Part shown: positions 18,564 through 29,693 of the stretch, one piece after another
How the letters are laid out: each line of letters opens with the position of its first letter
Position numbering within the stretch: position 1 is the first letter of the stretch
Source: Sediminibacterium sp.
Lineage (GTDB): Bacteria; Bacteroidota; Bacteroidia; Chitinophagales; Chitinophagaceae
DNA length: 64,000 nucleotides
Assembly: GCF_019264485.1 (NCBI RefSeq)
Contig: NZ_JAHVAA010000002.1
Coordinates: 1-64,000, forward strand
Reading direction: 5' to 3'
Notes under the pieces: model-generated
The model's input: the letters and a program-made list of their open reading frames with translations, nothing else
Told to the model about the DNA's origin: nothing
The model's database searches: none
Position numbers and translations under genes: made by a program

Positions 18564-19328
18564 TTATGGTTTATTAAGGTAAAGCTCAAAAGTATCACCA
18601 CGCAAACCAATACGCATGGCTTCAAGAGCCAGTATCTCGTGCGGTGCAATATTTCCAAGGTTCACATTACAACCAATCAGTTCAAGGAAGTACAATTGTT
18701 GCGCTTTCTGCGGGGCTTCCCAGATAATTTTTTCTTCAGGTATCTGTGTCAGGATTTCCTGTACCAGTCCTTCGCGTACTTCACCACTTCCGCGATAGAT
18801 ACCCACATTACCTGCTTCACGGGCTTCGGCAATAACATAGGATGAACCTGCTTCCAGTTCAGCCCGCATCAGTTCAATCCATTTATAGGGAGGAATAATA
18901 TGTGCAGCATCTTTACTACCCACTTCACTTAATACTGTACCATGCTTGGTCAGTTTCTCAATATATCCGCATTTTTCAGCATGGGGTATGCTGATTGAGC
19001 CATCACTCACTTCCATATAATTGATGCCATAGTCTTTACACACATTGATATAATCTTCGAACTGGTTACGAATGAGGAAGGCTTCAAATAAAGTTCCACC
19101 AAAATAAATAGGAACATTGTATGACTGGTATGCTTCAATTTTCTGACGCAGGTTAGGCGTAACAAATGAGGTACCAAAACCAAATTTTACAATATCTACA
19201 TGGGGGCCACCCACACTCATGAAATTATGGACTTCATTAATGCTGAGTCCTTTGTCCATTATCATTGTTAATCCGGAAGTACGAGGCTGTTGAGTTCTGT
19301 CGGGAATCTGAGAAAGGTTAAAATTCAT
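18564..19328 (-). CDS. Phosphosulfolactate synthase (ComA) family protein
   Basis: 254 residues from ATG 19328; an upstream ATG at 19346 would overlap the -7 box. Motifs: RTSGLTMIMDKGLS, DIVKFGFGTS, PIYFGGTLFEAF, MEVSDGSI, VLSEVGSKD and GNIAPHEILALEAMRIGLRGDT, a TIM-barrel pattern typical of the ComA family. In archaea ComA adds sulfite to phosphoenolpyruvate, the first step towards coenzyme M. Methanogenesis is not expected here, so the product could feed sulfolactate or cysteate chemistry, for example sulfonolipids; that is inference. aroE follows after one base. Confidence 0.8.
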   Translation of the reverse strand: MNFNLSQIPDRTQQPRTSGLTMIMDKGLSINEVHNFMSVGGPHVDIVKFGFGTSFVTPNLRQKIEAYQSYNVPIYFGGTLFEAFLIRNQFEDYINVCKDYGINYMEVSDGSISIPHAEKCGYIEKLTKHGTVLSEVGSKDAAHIIPPYKWIELMRAELEAGSSYVIAEAREAGNVGIYRGSGEVREGLVQEILTQIPEEKIIWEAPQKAQQLYFLELIGCNVNLGNIAPHEILALEAMRIGLRGDTFELYLNKP

Positions 19329-19347
19329 GTAGGTTGTTTTACGCACG

Positions 19348-19355
19348 CAAAAATA
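19348..19355 (-). promoter_or_regulatory. -7 box of the comA-like/aroE operon
   Basis: The minus strand reads TATTTTTG, a perfect TAnnTTTG. It lies 20 bases upstream of the ATG at 19328 and supports that start. No clear -33 partner. Confidence 0.5.
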
Positions 19356-19415
19356 AGTTAATCAGCGCATTTTGCGGGCTGCCTTTTCATGAATATGGGT
19401 AAAGGATGGATTTGT

Positions 19416-20837
19416 TTATATTTTTTTCCCTTTTTTGTAACGAGCCACAATATCTACTACCTGGTTATTCTGGAGAATAGAAGGGTTGATTTCAATAAAT
19501 TTTTTTACCAGTCTTGGTGCTTTTTCCATGGCTTCTTCCAGCTTCAGTAATGCCTCCTTTGATTTTCCCATTACAAAAAGCATGGCACTCTGGTAAAACA
19601 GAAATACAGGTTTGCCGTCTGTTGCTTTTAATGCTGCCAGACATTGTTCAACTGCTTCTTCATGAAATCCGGCTTTAATCAGGCAGCGTATTAAAGCCTC
19701 CCAGCCCGCCACGTTCCTGGTTTTATGCCGCACAACCGTTCCAAAATACTGAATAGCATCTTTATACTGGTGAAGGTTCATTTTGCATTCACCCATGGCC
19801 AGGTTATATTCCGGTATGGAACGATGAATGCGCATGGCATTGTCCAGTTGCTTTACCGCACTGGCCCACTGCTCTTCGAGCATATAGGTAACTGCTATCT
19901 TGTAATGAAGTTTACTGTCGTCGGGATTCAGGTGCACCGCTTTTTTATAATGAAAACGTGCCTGTGCATAATTACCCATGCGGTGATAGCAATGACCAAT
20001 GGCTTCATAAATCACATCTTCGGGTCGGGTGAGTTCAAGTACTTTCTCCAGCACTTCAATGGCTTCTTTGTATTTACGCAACCGCAGGTAGGCATCACCC
20101 ATATTGCGGTAAGCATAATCAAATTTTTCATCGATGGCTACAGCATACTGATAGGCATCAATGGCTTTTTCATAGAGTTTAAGCCCCTGATAAGCTGCTG
20201 CCAGGTTAAACCAGGCCAACTCGCTGAATGGCTGGTCTTCAATGATCTGCTGGTGCAAACGGATACTTTCCTCATTACGACCCGTAAAATCAGTCCAGAA
20301 ACATATTTTATACAAAGCCTCCTCGTTGGAAGAATCTTCCTCGAGAATCAGCTTCAGGCAATCAAATACTTTATCAAACTCCTCGTAATCATCATATACA
20401 TCCGCCAGTTCAAAGAGTAAATCAAGCCTTTCCTCCCCCTCAAACATACCAAGCGCTGCTTCCAGAAGCGCTACTGCTTTCGGTTGCTGGTCGAGTGCCA
20501 AATATGCATCTGTTTTTAATATGTATAGGTTGATATCGCTACTATCGAACAATTCGGCATTTTCAAGCACGTCCAGGGCCTCCTTGTATTTACGGGATGC
20601 CAGTAACAGATCAGCCTTCTTGATCATTAATTGTGAAGAGTAAGGATACTGTTCAAGACCCGTTTCTGCCGCTTCAAGTGCTTCATTGATATCATCTTTT
20701 TCATCGTAATAATCTATAATACGTTCAAAAGCATCTTCTTCAATAAAACTGTGCTGGCGACCTTGTTTCAGATTTTGATACTGTTGGAGGAGTTCTTTGA
20801 GGGCTTCTCTGTCTTCGCGGTACGGATTGTCTCTCAT
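19416..20837 (-). CDS. Tetratricopeptide-repeat protein
   Basis: 473 residues, soluble, acidic, no signal peptide. After an N-terminal helical region the protein is mostly TPR units, recognisable by the spacing of W/L-G-Y/F-A-P residues: SELAWFNLAAAYQGLKLYEKAIDAYQ-like, then DYAYRNMGDAYLRLRKYKEAIEVL and IYEAIGHCYHRMGNYAQARFHY units. About ten or more repeats span residues 55-430. It ends in a basic tail (RYKKGKKI). TPR solenoids mediate protein-protein contacts; the partner is unknown. It is a single-gene unit, divergent from the small secreted protein gene at 20972. Confidence 0.85.
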   Translation of the reverse strand: MRDNPYREDREALKELLQQYQNLKQGRQHSFIEEDAFERIIDYYDEKDDINEALEAAETGLEQYPYSSQLMIKKADLLLASRKYKEALDVLENAELFDSSDINLYILKTDAYLALDQQPKAVALLEAALGMFEGEERLDLLFELADVYDDYEEFDKVFDCLKLILEEDSSNEEALYKICFWTDFTGRNEESIRLHQQIIEDQPFSELAWFNLAAAYQGLKLYEKAIDAYQYAVAIDEKFDYAYRNMGDAYLRLRKYKEAIEVLEKVLELTRPEDVIYEAIGHCYHRMGNYAQARFHYKKAVHLNPDDSKLHYKIAVTYMLEEQWASAVKQLDNAMRIHRSIPEYNLAMGECKMNLHQYKDAIQYFGTVVRHKTRNVAGWEALIRCLIKAGFHEEAVEQCLAALKATDGKPVFLFYQSAMLFVMGKSKEALLKLEEAMEKAPRLVKKFIEINPSILQNNQVVDIVARYKKGKKI

Positions 20838-20933
20838 CTTTCAATGGGTTTACCTAAAATAGGCTGAAAAAACCTTTTTTCCAAGTTTCCCGTAACTTTT
20901 TTTACAACTAAACGTTAAGTTAATATTGTGCGA

Positions 20934-20966
20934 ATTGTTTTTTTATTAAATAAATATTTACCTTTG
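20934..20966 (+). promoter_or_regulatory. Promoter of the 20972 gene
   Basis: ATTG (20934-20937), 21 bases, then TACCTTTG (20959-20966), a good match to the Bacteroidota consensus. The only usable ATG begins five bases after the box, which predicts a leaderless or nearly leaderless mRNA. Confidence 0.65.
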
Positions 20967-20971
20967 TCCAA

Positions 20972-21328
20972 ATGACGGTCCGTAAACACATACGAAAACT
21001 AACTGTAGCTACCCTATTTGTATTGGGTGCTCAATTGGCTTTTGCTGCGTTTACGTTTACCGGTATCACGGAGAAAAAAGCAAAAGAAAGCACTTACAGC
21101 CTGAAAAACATGCATCATCTTTCAGCCAAAGCGGTTTCTTATTCTTCGCTGAAATACTCACTGCACCTGAAAAATGGTTCTCAAACCGTAACCCAGCAGT
21201 CTACTAAAAATGGTATGGAGGTAACTTCTTTACTTCGCTACAATAACGGAAATACTTCTTATGTATATCCTTATAAGTTCAAAGTAAAAGTTCCCAAGTT
21301 TAAAACGCCTGCTCCCGCACAGCGTTAA
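20972..21328 (+). CDS. Small secreted protein of unknown function
   Basis: 118 residues. Signal peptide MTVRKHIRKLTVATLFVLG with a cut near AFA (residue 25). The mature part is basic, about 90 residues, with a repeated Ser/Lys/Tyr pattern (SSLKYSLHLKNGSQTVTQ, YPYKFKVKVPKFK), likely beta-structured. No family recognised. The start is fixed because the next in-frame ATG would remove the signal peptide. It sits alone between divergent TPR and convergent minus-strand genes. Confidence 0.65.
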   Translation: MTVRKHIRKLTVATLFVLGAQLAFAAFTFTGITEKKAKESTYSLKNMHHLSAKAVSYSSLKYSLHLKNGSQTVTQQSTKNGMEVTSLLRYNNGNTSYVYPYKFKVKVPKFKTPAPAQR

Positions 21329-21378
21329 TTTCACCTTTCTTGTTTTCTTGTACCTTGAATCTCTTCTTCCTTGTATCC

Positions 21379-22011
21379 TTAATTAAGTATTCTGTATCCG
21401 CTTGTGGGTATATCAAATCTTGAAGCTGCTACCGGATTAAAATTAATCTGTGCGGCCGTATATTTTATTTTTCGCCCCTCCGTTTCTGTTGCCTCATATT
21501 CCAATACAAACCCCGGCACATCTTTAAACTGGTATTCAAACTCTTTTACTGATGGCGCTATATTGGCGGCATAGAATACGTTAAGCGTAGTACCATCTGT
21601 AAGTTCAAGCACCAGTTTTTTACACTCATAACCCAATATAGTTTTTGTTTCATCGCTTTTTATCAGTTTCATATTTGAATAACGGGCATGCTCCGATATC
21701 CATTTAGACTGATCCAGCTTCGTCATAAACTTATTGGCTCCGATACTACGGAGAATAGTGGCCGTAGCAGTGTTCTTATTATAAATGACAGACTGCGAAA
21801 AAGAAGGACTGGTAAGATCTGTCCTGCTGTTTACCCCTTTTATATATACTGTTTTGGTAGTAGCTTTCAATGTAGCGGCAGTACCTGCGTCTACACTATT
21901 ATCATCGAGTGTAATGTTATAGGCAACAGTACATTCAGCCACCACCCTTTGCTGTGCAAAAACCGATATAAAGAACAGCATCAGTGTGGTGAGTATCATT
22001 AACTTTTTCAT
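21379..22011 (-). CDS. Secreted GLPGLI/DUF4412-like protein
   Basis: 210 residues. Signal peptide 1-19 (FISVFAQ). The mature part has the pattern of periplasmic Bacteroidota proteins of this group: a strand AECTVAYNITLDD, a middle ISEHARYSNMKLIKSDETKTILGYECKKL block, where IxGYxCKK is characteristic, and VPGFVLEYEATE corresponding to the GLPGLI-type turn. Function unknown. It lies downstream of yidC on the same strand but beyond the yidC terminator, so it is probably a separate unit. Confidence 0.6.
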   Translation of the reverse strand: MKKLMILTTLMLFFISVFAQQRVVAECTVAYNITLDDNSVDAGTAATLKATTKTVYIKGVNSRTDLTSPSFSQSVIYNKNTATATILRSIGANKFMTKLDQSKWISEHARYSNMKLIKSDETKTILGYECKKLVLELTDGTTLNVFYAANIAPSVKEFEYQFKDVPGFVLEYEATETEGRKIKYTAAQINFNPVAASRFDIPTSGYRILN

Positions 22012-22056
22012 ACAACCTGTTTAGGTAAACTAATACAATTCCGTGCCAATGTTAGT

Positions 22057-22083
22057 AAAAAAGCCCCGCAACAGGTGCGGGGC
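22057..22083 (-). terminator. Terminator of yidC
   Basis: The minus strand has an 8-bp stem GCCCCGCA/TGCGGGGC (22083-22076/22070-22063), a five-base loop and six T residues. It lies 30 bases past the yidC stop. Confidence 0.88.
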
Positions 22084-22112
22084 TTGAATAAAATTATCAT
22101 TTAACAAAGCAA

Positions 22113-23960
22113 TTACTTATTACGCTTCTGGTTTTTATCCTTCAGGTCCTGTAATTTTTTCTGACTTTCCATCATTTGTTCATAACGCTCCTGCCATTTG
22201 CTTTTCTTTTTCGGTGCTTTTCTTTTCTCATCAATTTTAGCCAGAATCTGGTCGTGATTGATGATATAATTCTGAATTACGAACTGCAGTCCTAAAGTCA
22301 CAAGATTCGATACAGTATAATACCAGGTTAACGCCGATGGGAGCCTGTTGAAGATAAACAATAACATGAATGGGAAGATATAAGGCATATACTTCAACAT
22401 AGGGTTATCCTGTGTTGGGGTCATGCTCATATTATAGATAGAGATCAGGAAACTGGTTACCACAGCGGTGATGGTAAACAAGCTGATATGATCTCCAAAA
22501 CCCAATGGAATGGAGAATGGTAACGTTGCAATTACATCATAAGACGACAAGTCATCGCTCCATAAGAACGACTGGCCACGCAAGGAGATATTGGCATTAA
22601 AGAAACTATACAATGCAAAGAAGATAGGGATCTGTAATAATGCCGGTATACAACCACCCAATGGGTTCACACCTGCTTCGCGGAACAATTTCATCTGCTC
22701 CATGGCAAAACCCTGTTTATCGTCGCCAAATTTTCCTTTTAGAATATCCAGTTCAGGTCTTAATGCTTTCATTTTAGCACCACTCAAATAACTGCTATAG
22801 GTAAGTGGAGATGTAACGAGACGGATAAATAATGTCAGTAATAAAACCACCCATCCGAAATTGGTTACAAAACCGGCAAAGAAATCGAATACCGGCATGA
22901 TAATGTATTTGTTGATGGGGCGCACAAAAGAATACATATCCCTTCCCAGGTTCACAATACGATCCATTTCGGGCGCCTGCTTTTTCAGTATTTCATAATC
23001 GCTCGGACCATAATACAATTGAAATGGAGCCGTTACAGATGCTGCAACCGGCAATTTCATCTGCAAATTGGTTTCTGTTGTTGCCAGTGAATTGGTTGAG
23101 TCTGTCTTACGCTGCCAGTTTACCTGACCAGTGGTAAAACCGTTCTTTGCAATAACGGTGCTGTTAAAAAACTGCTGTACCACACTTACCCACTGAACAG
23201 ACTCTTCAAATTTCTTTTCGTTATTGGCAGAAATATAATCGAATTCATTGTTTTCTGAGAAGCAGATATTCGACATCTGACGCTCATATTCAGCAGAACG
23301 TTCCAGTTGAGAAGTTTCAATATTCCACTTCATATTCAGCAAACCCTGGCTCAGCAATTTATCTGCACCTGTTAACGATACATTCCAGTCGATCATATAT
23401 GCTTCCGGAAGAATAGTATACTGATGCACCACCTGCTGTCCGTTACTTGCTGATAATGTAAAAATAACCACTTGCGATCCATCTGCTTTCTTTACTGGCT
23501 CAGCGGCAGTAAAGAATAAATCTGTTGTATTAGCCGACTGGTTAGCACCAGTATTAATCGTATATCCCAGGTTTGCCTTATCAGAAAGTAATACGGCACT
23601 GCTATCTGGTTTCGTATAGTTTTTCAGTTCCACTGATTTTACCTGACCACCTTTATTGGTGAAAGTAACTTTCATCAGTTTATTCTCTACACTCACCAAC
23701 GATTCTGCACCAATAGCTGCAGTAGTAAAATCACCGGCCAATGCCGCTCTGCTTGCAGAATCTCTTTTCAACGAATCCAACTGCATAGTGGCACTATCTA
23801 CTACCGGGCGTTTTGCGGCATTCACAAGGGCGAGTGAATCTTCCTGCTTTTTCTTGATCTCCAGAATAGCAGATTGCTGCTTATTACTGTACCAGAAATA
23901 CAAAAAGAACAAAACACCCAGTAAAACAAAGCCAATGACCGTATTCTTGTCCGTCTTCAT
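22113..23960 (-). CDS. yidC: Membrane protein insertase YidC
   Basis: 615 residues, typical of Gram-negative YidC. An N-terminal anchor (residues 8-24), a large periplasmic beta domain (about 60-350), then the conserved 60-kDa inner-membrane domain: WVVLLLTLFIRLVTSPLTY with the hydrophilic-groove arginine, KALRPELDILKGKFGDDKQ, LFREAGVNPLGGCIPALLQI and PIFFALYSFF. Further membrane segments and a Lys-rich C-terminal tail follow. It inserts and folds inner-membrane proteins with or without SecYEG. No rnpA/rpmH neighbours are present. A TAnnTTTG box at 23980-23987 precedes it. Confidence 0.96.
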   Translation of the reverse strand: MKTDKNTVIGFVLLGVLFFLYFWYSNKQQSAILEIKKKQEDSLALVNAAKRPVVDSATMQLDSLKRDSASRAALAGDFTTAAIGAESLVSVENKLMKVTFTNKGGQVKSVELKNYTKPDSSAVLLSDKANLGYTINTGANQSANTTDLFFTAAEPVKKADGSQVVIFTLSASNGQQVVHQYTILPEAYMIDWNVSLTGADKLLSQGLLNMKWNIETSQLERSAEYERQMSNICFSENNEFDYISANNEKKFEESVQWVSVVQQFFNSTVIAKNGFTTGQVNWQRKTDSTNSLATTETNLQMKLPVAASVTAPFQLYYGPSDYEILKKQAPEMDRIVNLGRDMYSFVRPINKYIIMPVFDFFAGFVTNFGWVVLLLTLFIRLVTSPLTYSSYLSGAKMKALRPELDILKGKFGDDKQGFAMEQMKLFREAGVNPLGGCIPALLQIPIFFALYSFFNANISLRGQSFLWSDDLSSYDVIATLPFSIPLGFGDHISLFTITAVVTSFLISIYNMSMTPTQDNPMLKYMPYIFPFMLLFIFNRLPSALTWYYTVSNLVTLGLQFVIQNYIINHDQILAKIDEKRKAPKKKSKWQERYEQMMESQKKLQDLKDKNQKRNK

Positions 23961-23979
23961 ACTAATTTTTATTGAGGGG

Positions 23980-23987
23980 CAAAGGTA
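23980..23987 (-). promoter_or_regulatory. -7 box of yidC
   Basis: The minus strand reads TACCTTTG, 19 bases before the yidC ATG. The -33 element is not clear. Confidence 0.5.
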
Positions 23988-24156
23988 ATATTTGCGGGGA
24001 AGATTAGTGCGCTAAGTTTCCCCGCGTTAAAATAGACACAAAAAGGCCCAAAATATTACAAAAACGACAAAATGGTCGTTTCTTTATAACCTCTCTCAAC
24101 TCAACCACAAACAGGGATTCCCGACTTCTACTCATTTTACGATTCAAACCCTTTGT

Positions 24157-25356
24157 ATGCTGGAAAAAACACAAACCCTTTCCGAGAGTGATACCAATGC
24201 CCCTACCCGATGGCAGGAGTTTTTTTGGTGGCTGGCTACAGCTGAAAAAGAGCTGCTTAAAACCTGTGTAATCGACCGGAACCGTTATGCTATCGTTGGC
24301 ATGACCGTAATGGGCACCTGGCTCTTTGCCACACTGGCCTGGACCTATTTTTTTTCTACTGTTACCGGCTCCCTTATAGCGGCTATTCTCCTGGGTATTT
24401 TTATGGGAGGAATTATACTATCCATAGACAGGGCCCTGATTAAAGGCATTTCAAGGAGCAATAAAAAGAAATTTATTCCTCTTTTGTTTCGTACCATACT
24501 GGCATTAACCATTGGTTTGTTTATGGCTCAGCCTGCATTGTTATATCTTTTTGATAAGGAAATAAAAGTGCAGGTGTCTATAGACAATGAACAGCGAAAG
24601 AAAGAAAAAAGAGTCAGTCAGGATTCGGTATATGCATCTGCTAAAAAAGAGCTGACAGACCAAAAAACTGCACTACAGCTACAACTCAATAACAGATATA
24701 CCGAAGTAAGCGCTGCCCGCGACGGATTTATCAGTGAAACAGATGGTACAGGCGGGAGCAGAAAAATTGGGCTGAAAGATATTGCTGCAGCCAAACAAAG
24801 AGAATACCAGCAACTGGATGCGAACTACAAAACCCTTGAAAGCCAGTCGCAGCCACAGATCAACCGGATAGACAGCCAACTGGTAGCCCTGGAAAAAAAT
24901 ATACAACTGGAGCAGGCAAATTTTGAAGCATTACTCAACAATGGTTTTATTACCCGCATTGAAGCATTGAATAACCTGGTAAGTAATAATACTTCTGTTG
25001 CTTTCAGGTATTATTTACTGGTGGCTATTTTAATGCTGATTGAATTAATGCCGGTAATTGCTAAAACATTACTTCCCGATGGTAGCTACGACGAAAAAGT
25101 ACGATTACGTGAAGCACTTGAAAAAGAACTCACCCTAAAAAATCATGAACGGGAACTGGCATTAAAAGAATTACACAACCAGTCTGCCTTTGAACAGGAT
25201 AGCCAATTCATCAAAGATGCTTTGACCGAAGCAGATGCAGCACGCAAACAAAATATGAAAGAAGCAGTGGCAGAATGGAAAAATGAACGGGCCAGTTCAC
25301 TCGATCAAACATGGAAAGATATGAAAAGAGATATGCTGGTGAAACAGGAAGAATAG
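24157..25356 (+). CDS. DUF4407 membrane protein with coiled coil
   Basis: 399 residues. N-terminal WQEFFWWLATAEKELLKTC, then membrane segments at about 47-66, 70-90 and 107-128, with a FMGGIILSIDRALIKG stretch characteristic of DUF4407. A long charged coiled coil follows (about 135-270), then another membrane segment (about 287-307, LLVAILMLIELMPVIAK) and a helical, highly charged cytoplasmic tail. Function unknown. It is a single-gene unit, divergent from yidC and convergent with the DPP-IV gene; a 32-bp palindrome lies in the 3' gap. Confidence 0.8.
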   Translation: MLEKTQTLSESDTNAPTRWQEFFWWLATAEKELLKTCVIDRNRYAIVGMTVMGTWLFATLAWTYFFSTVTGSLIAAILLGIFMGGIILSIDRALIKGISRSNKKKFIPLLFRTILALTIGLFMAQPALLYLFDKEIKVQVSIDNEQRKKEKRVSQDSVYASAKKELTDQKTALQLQLNNRYTEVSAARDGFISETDGTGGSRKIGLKDIAAAKQREYQQLDANYKTLESQSQPQINRIDSQLVALEKNIQLEQANFEALLNNGFITRIEALNNLVSNNTSVAFRYYLLVAILMLIELMPVIAKTLLPDGSYDEKVRLREALEKELTLKNHERELALKELHNQSAFEQDSQFIKDALTEADAARKQNMKEAVAEWKNERASSLDQTWKDMKRDMLVKQEE

Positions 25357-25365
25357 GGAATGATG

Positions 25366-25442
25366 AACAGAGGAACAGAGAAATGTCCAATGTCGAAGGA
25401 GAGAATTCATTTCGACATTGGACATTTCTCTGTTCCTCTGTT
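25366..25442. repeat. Word-built inverted repeat A (32-bp perfect arms)
   Basis: Arms 25366-25397 and 25411-25442 are perfectly complementary, with a 13-base loop. The arm contains the iterated word AACAGAG (aacagaggaacagagaaa) followed by atgtccaatgtcgaa. It fills the gap between two convergent genes. No T-run follows on either strand. The same words recur at 30592-30652. Confidence 0.9.
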
Positions 25443-25449
25443 TCTCTGT

Positions 25450-27642
25450 TTACCTACCTCCCGGAGGACAATACTGCCTGAGGAAATTCGTATAGAGGCG
25501 TGATAGGTGTTGCGTGGTTCCTTTTCCTTCTGAAATACCGTGTGAACGGTTGGGGTAGCTCATCAACTGAAATTGTTTTCCATGTGCCACCAGTTCATTG
25601 ATCAGCATTTCAGCATTATTGTAATGCACATTATCGTCACCTGTTCCATGAATATACAAAAGGTTGCCCTTCAGATTTTTAGCGTAGGTAATGGGTGAAC
25701 CATCCACAAAGTCTTTCATATTTTCCTGAGGAAGTCCCATGTATCTCTCCTGATAAATATTATCGTAGGTAAGCTGGTTCGCTACTGCAGCAATAGAAAT
25801 ACCTGTTTTATAAATTTCCGGATACTGGAACAACAGGTTCAGCGTAGCAGAACCTCCTCCACTCCAACCCCAAACAGCTACACGACTCGTATCGATATAA
25901 CCCCATTTGAATATTTCCTTCGCAGCCATTGCCTGGTCGCGGATATTTACCAATCCTACTTTGCGATAAACACTTTTTCGCCACTGCTTTCCTTTGGGTA
26001 CAGGAGTTCCTCTATTGTCCACAGTAATATAGATATAACCATCATCGGCCATATTACCTGCATAAAGCCTGTTGCTACCAGATCCGTATTGATCTTTTGC
26101 ATTGGCACCGGCTGGTTCTGTGTACACAAAAAATACAACAGGGTATTTTTTTGTGGGATCGAATTGTTTCGGTTTTACCATCCAGCCGTCCATCTCTACA
26201 CCATCTACTGTAGTGACTTTAAAAAATTCCAGGTTTGATGTGCTTTTATTTGATTTAGACAGCGCTTCATTTACTTTGTTGCCATCAATCGGCTTATGGC
26301 CGTCTAATGCTACCCATTCCCTTACACTGGGTGTATAGTAATTGGAGAAACTATGCTGCGCATAAGCACCTGTTGGTGATACAATATAATTATGTGTACC
26401 GGGCTGATTAGCGGGTGTTAGCCTTTCCGCAATACCTGAGCCATCCAGTTTAGTTCGATATAAATATTTTTGGGTAGCGTTTTCAGGTGATGCAGCAAAA
26501 TATACATACCCTGTTTTTTCATCAATAGCATGCAGGTCTATCACATCATAATTTCCTTTGGTAATCAGCGTTTCGGTTTTCGCATCAACAGATACCCTGT
26601 ATAAATGACGCCAACCATCTTTTTCTGAAGCCCATAAAAATGCTGAGCCATTGTTCAGCCAGTCCCAACCCCCATAATCATAATCATTATCCCACTCACC
26701 AACGGTGCTGATCCATGCTTCATCTGATTCCCGATAAATGGATTTTGATGTGCCGGTTACAATATCACACAACATCAGATCGGTCTGGTTTTGTTTGCGA
26801 TTCATGTGTTGAATAATGAGCTCTTTATGATTGCTCCATTCCATTCTGGGAACATAAGACTGCAATACCGGATCTGTAGGAATACTCATCCATTTTTGCT
26901 GGCGGCTGTCTACATTTACTACACCGATTTTATAGGGCGATGGCGATTCTCCGGCAGAAGGGTATTCAACCGGAATAGCAAATGAATAGATAGAATCGGT
27001 AGTATTAATCATCAGGTAATCCTTAGTGGCTTTGGCATCAATTTGCCAGAAAGCAATATGCTTACTATCAGGGCTCCACCTGAAACCATCTCTGCATCCA
27101 AACTCTTCTTCATACACCCAATCAAAAGTGCCATTGATGAGTTTACGGTTACCGTTTTTGGTGAGTGCGGTTACCACACCTGTTTTTACATCTTCTGCAT
27201 ATACATTGTATTCACTTACGTACGCTACTTTTTTCCCATCAGGAGAAAATTTGGCAAACATGAGTGATGAAGCGGTACGTCCTTTACCTAGCTGCTTAAG
27301 TTGCTTACTATTCAAATCGAGCAACCAGTAATCTCCCCGCGTATCATAACGCCATACTTTTTTGGTGTTGGTATAAATCATTACTTGCTGGTTGTCGGGA
27401 GAGAAGAAAAAATTCCGTACCGACAATGGCGCTGCTGCTCCCGCTGGCGTAAGTTGATTTTTGGCAACAATAGTGGTTTTGGTAAAACCAGGTAATTGTG
27501 TCAATACGATATTACCATCTTCTACTGCAAAATAGCCAGTACCATCTTTTGACCAATGAATACCACTTGGCGGCTGGGCTGTTAGGTTGTTGGCAAAGAT
27601 GAAAAACAAAAGGAATACTATTGCTGAGGACAATGTTCTCAT
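25450..27642 (-). CDS. Dipeptidyl-peptidase IV (family S9B)
   Basis: 730 residues. Signal peptide 1-22 (NNLTAQ). An N-terminal beta-propeller with WxxDG/PDGK repeats carries the double-glutamate motif DWVYEEEF that anchors the free N-terminus of the substrate. The C-terminal alpha/beta-hydrolase contains GWSGGGS with Ser594 as nucleophile, the acid in GTGDDNVH and His in NRSHGIS. It releases X-Pro or X-Ala dipeptides from peptides, probably in the periplasm or at the surface. It lies downstream of pyrG on the same strand but beyond the pyrG terminator. Confidence 0.92.
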   Translation of the reverse strand: MRTLSSAIVFLLFFIFANNLTAQPPSGIHWSKDGTGYFAVEDGNIVLTQLPGFTKTTIVAKNQLTPAGAAAPLSVRNFFFSPDNQQVMIYTNTKKVWRYDTRGDYWLLDLNSKQLKQLGKGRTASSLMFAKFSPDGKKVAYVSEYNVYAEDVKTGVVTALTKNGNRKLINGTFDWVYEEEFGCRDGFRWSPDSKHIAFWQIDAKATKDYLMINTTDSIYSFAIPVEYPSAGESPSPYKIGVVNVDSRQQKWMSIPTDPVLQSYVPRMEWSNHKELIIQHMNRKQNQTDLMLCDIVTGTSKSIYRESDEAWISTVGEWDNDYDYGGWDWLNNGSAFLWASEKDGWRHLYRVSVDAKTETLITKGNYDVIDLHAIDEKTGYVYFAASPENATQKYLYRTKLDGSGIAERLTPANQPGTHNYIVSPTGAYAQHSFSNYYTPSVREWVALDGHKPIDGNKVNEALSKSNKSTSNLEFFKVTTVDGVEMDGWMVKPKQFDPTKKYPVVFFVYTEPAGANAKDQYGSGSNRLYAGNMADDGYIYITVDNRGTPVPKGKQWRKSVYRKVGLVNIRDQAMAAKEIFKWGYIDTSRVAVWGWSGGGSATLNLLFQYPEIYKTGISIAAVANQLTYDNIYQERYMGLPQENMKDFVDGSPITYAKNLKGNLLYIHGTGDDNVHYNNAEMLINELVAHGKQFQLMSYPNRSHGISEGKGTTQHLSRLYTNFLRQYCPPGGR

Positions 27643-27695
27643 GTTTGTAATCAGTTTATTGGTTACTGAAAAATACAGGTTTCAATTGAGGCATA

Positions 27696-27720
27696 CAAAA
27701 AGACCCGGTAAAACCGGGTC
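27696..27720 (-). terminator. Terminator of pyrG
   Basis: The minus strand has an 8-bp stem GACCCGGT/ACCGGGTC around TTT, followed by a run of five T residues. It lies 28 bases past the pyrG stop and separates it from the DPP-IV gene. Confidence 0.88.
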
Positions 27721-27748
27721 CTGAATAGCTGTATAATGTTATGGTACT

Positions 27749-29693
<1,945 letters not shown>

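Noticed and set aside
18562..18658. N-terminal extension of aroE with an apparent membrane segment
   Set aside because: It is an out-of-frame reading of the upstream ComA-like gene. The KRYGLIGYPLSHS start at 18562 is the family start.
25366..25442. Insertion-sequence terminal inverted repeats
   Set aside because: Only 13 bases separate the arms, so there is no room for a transposase; it is a hairpin element.
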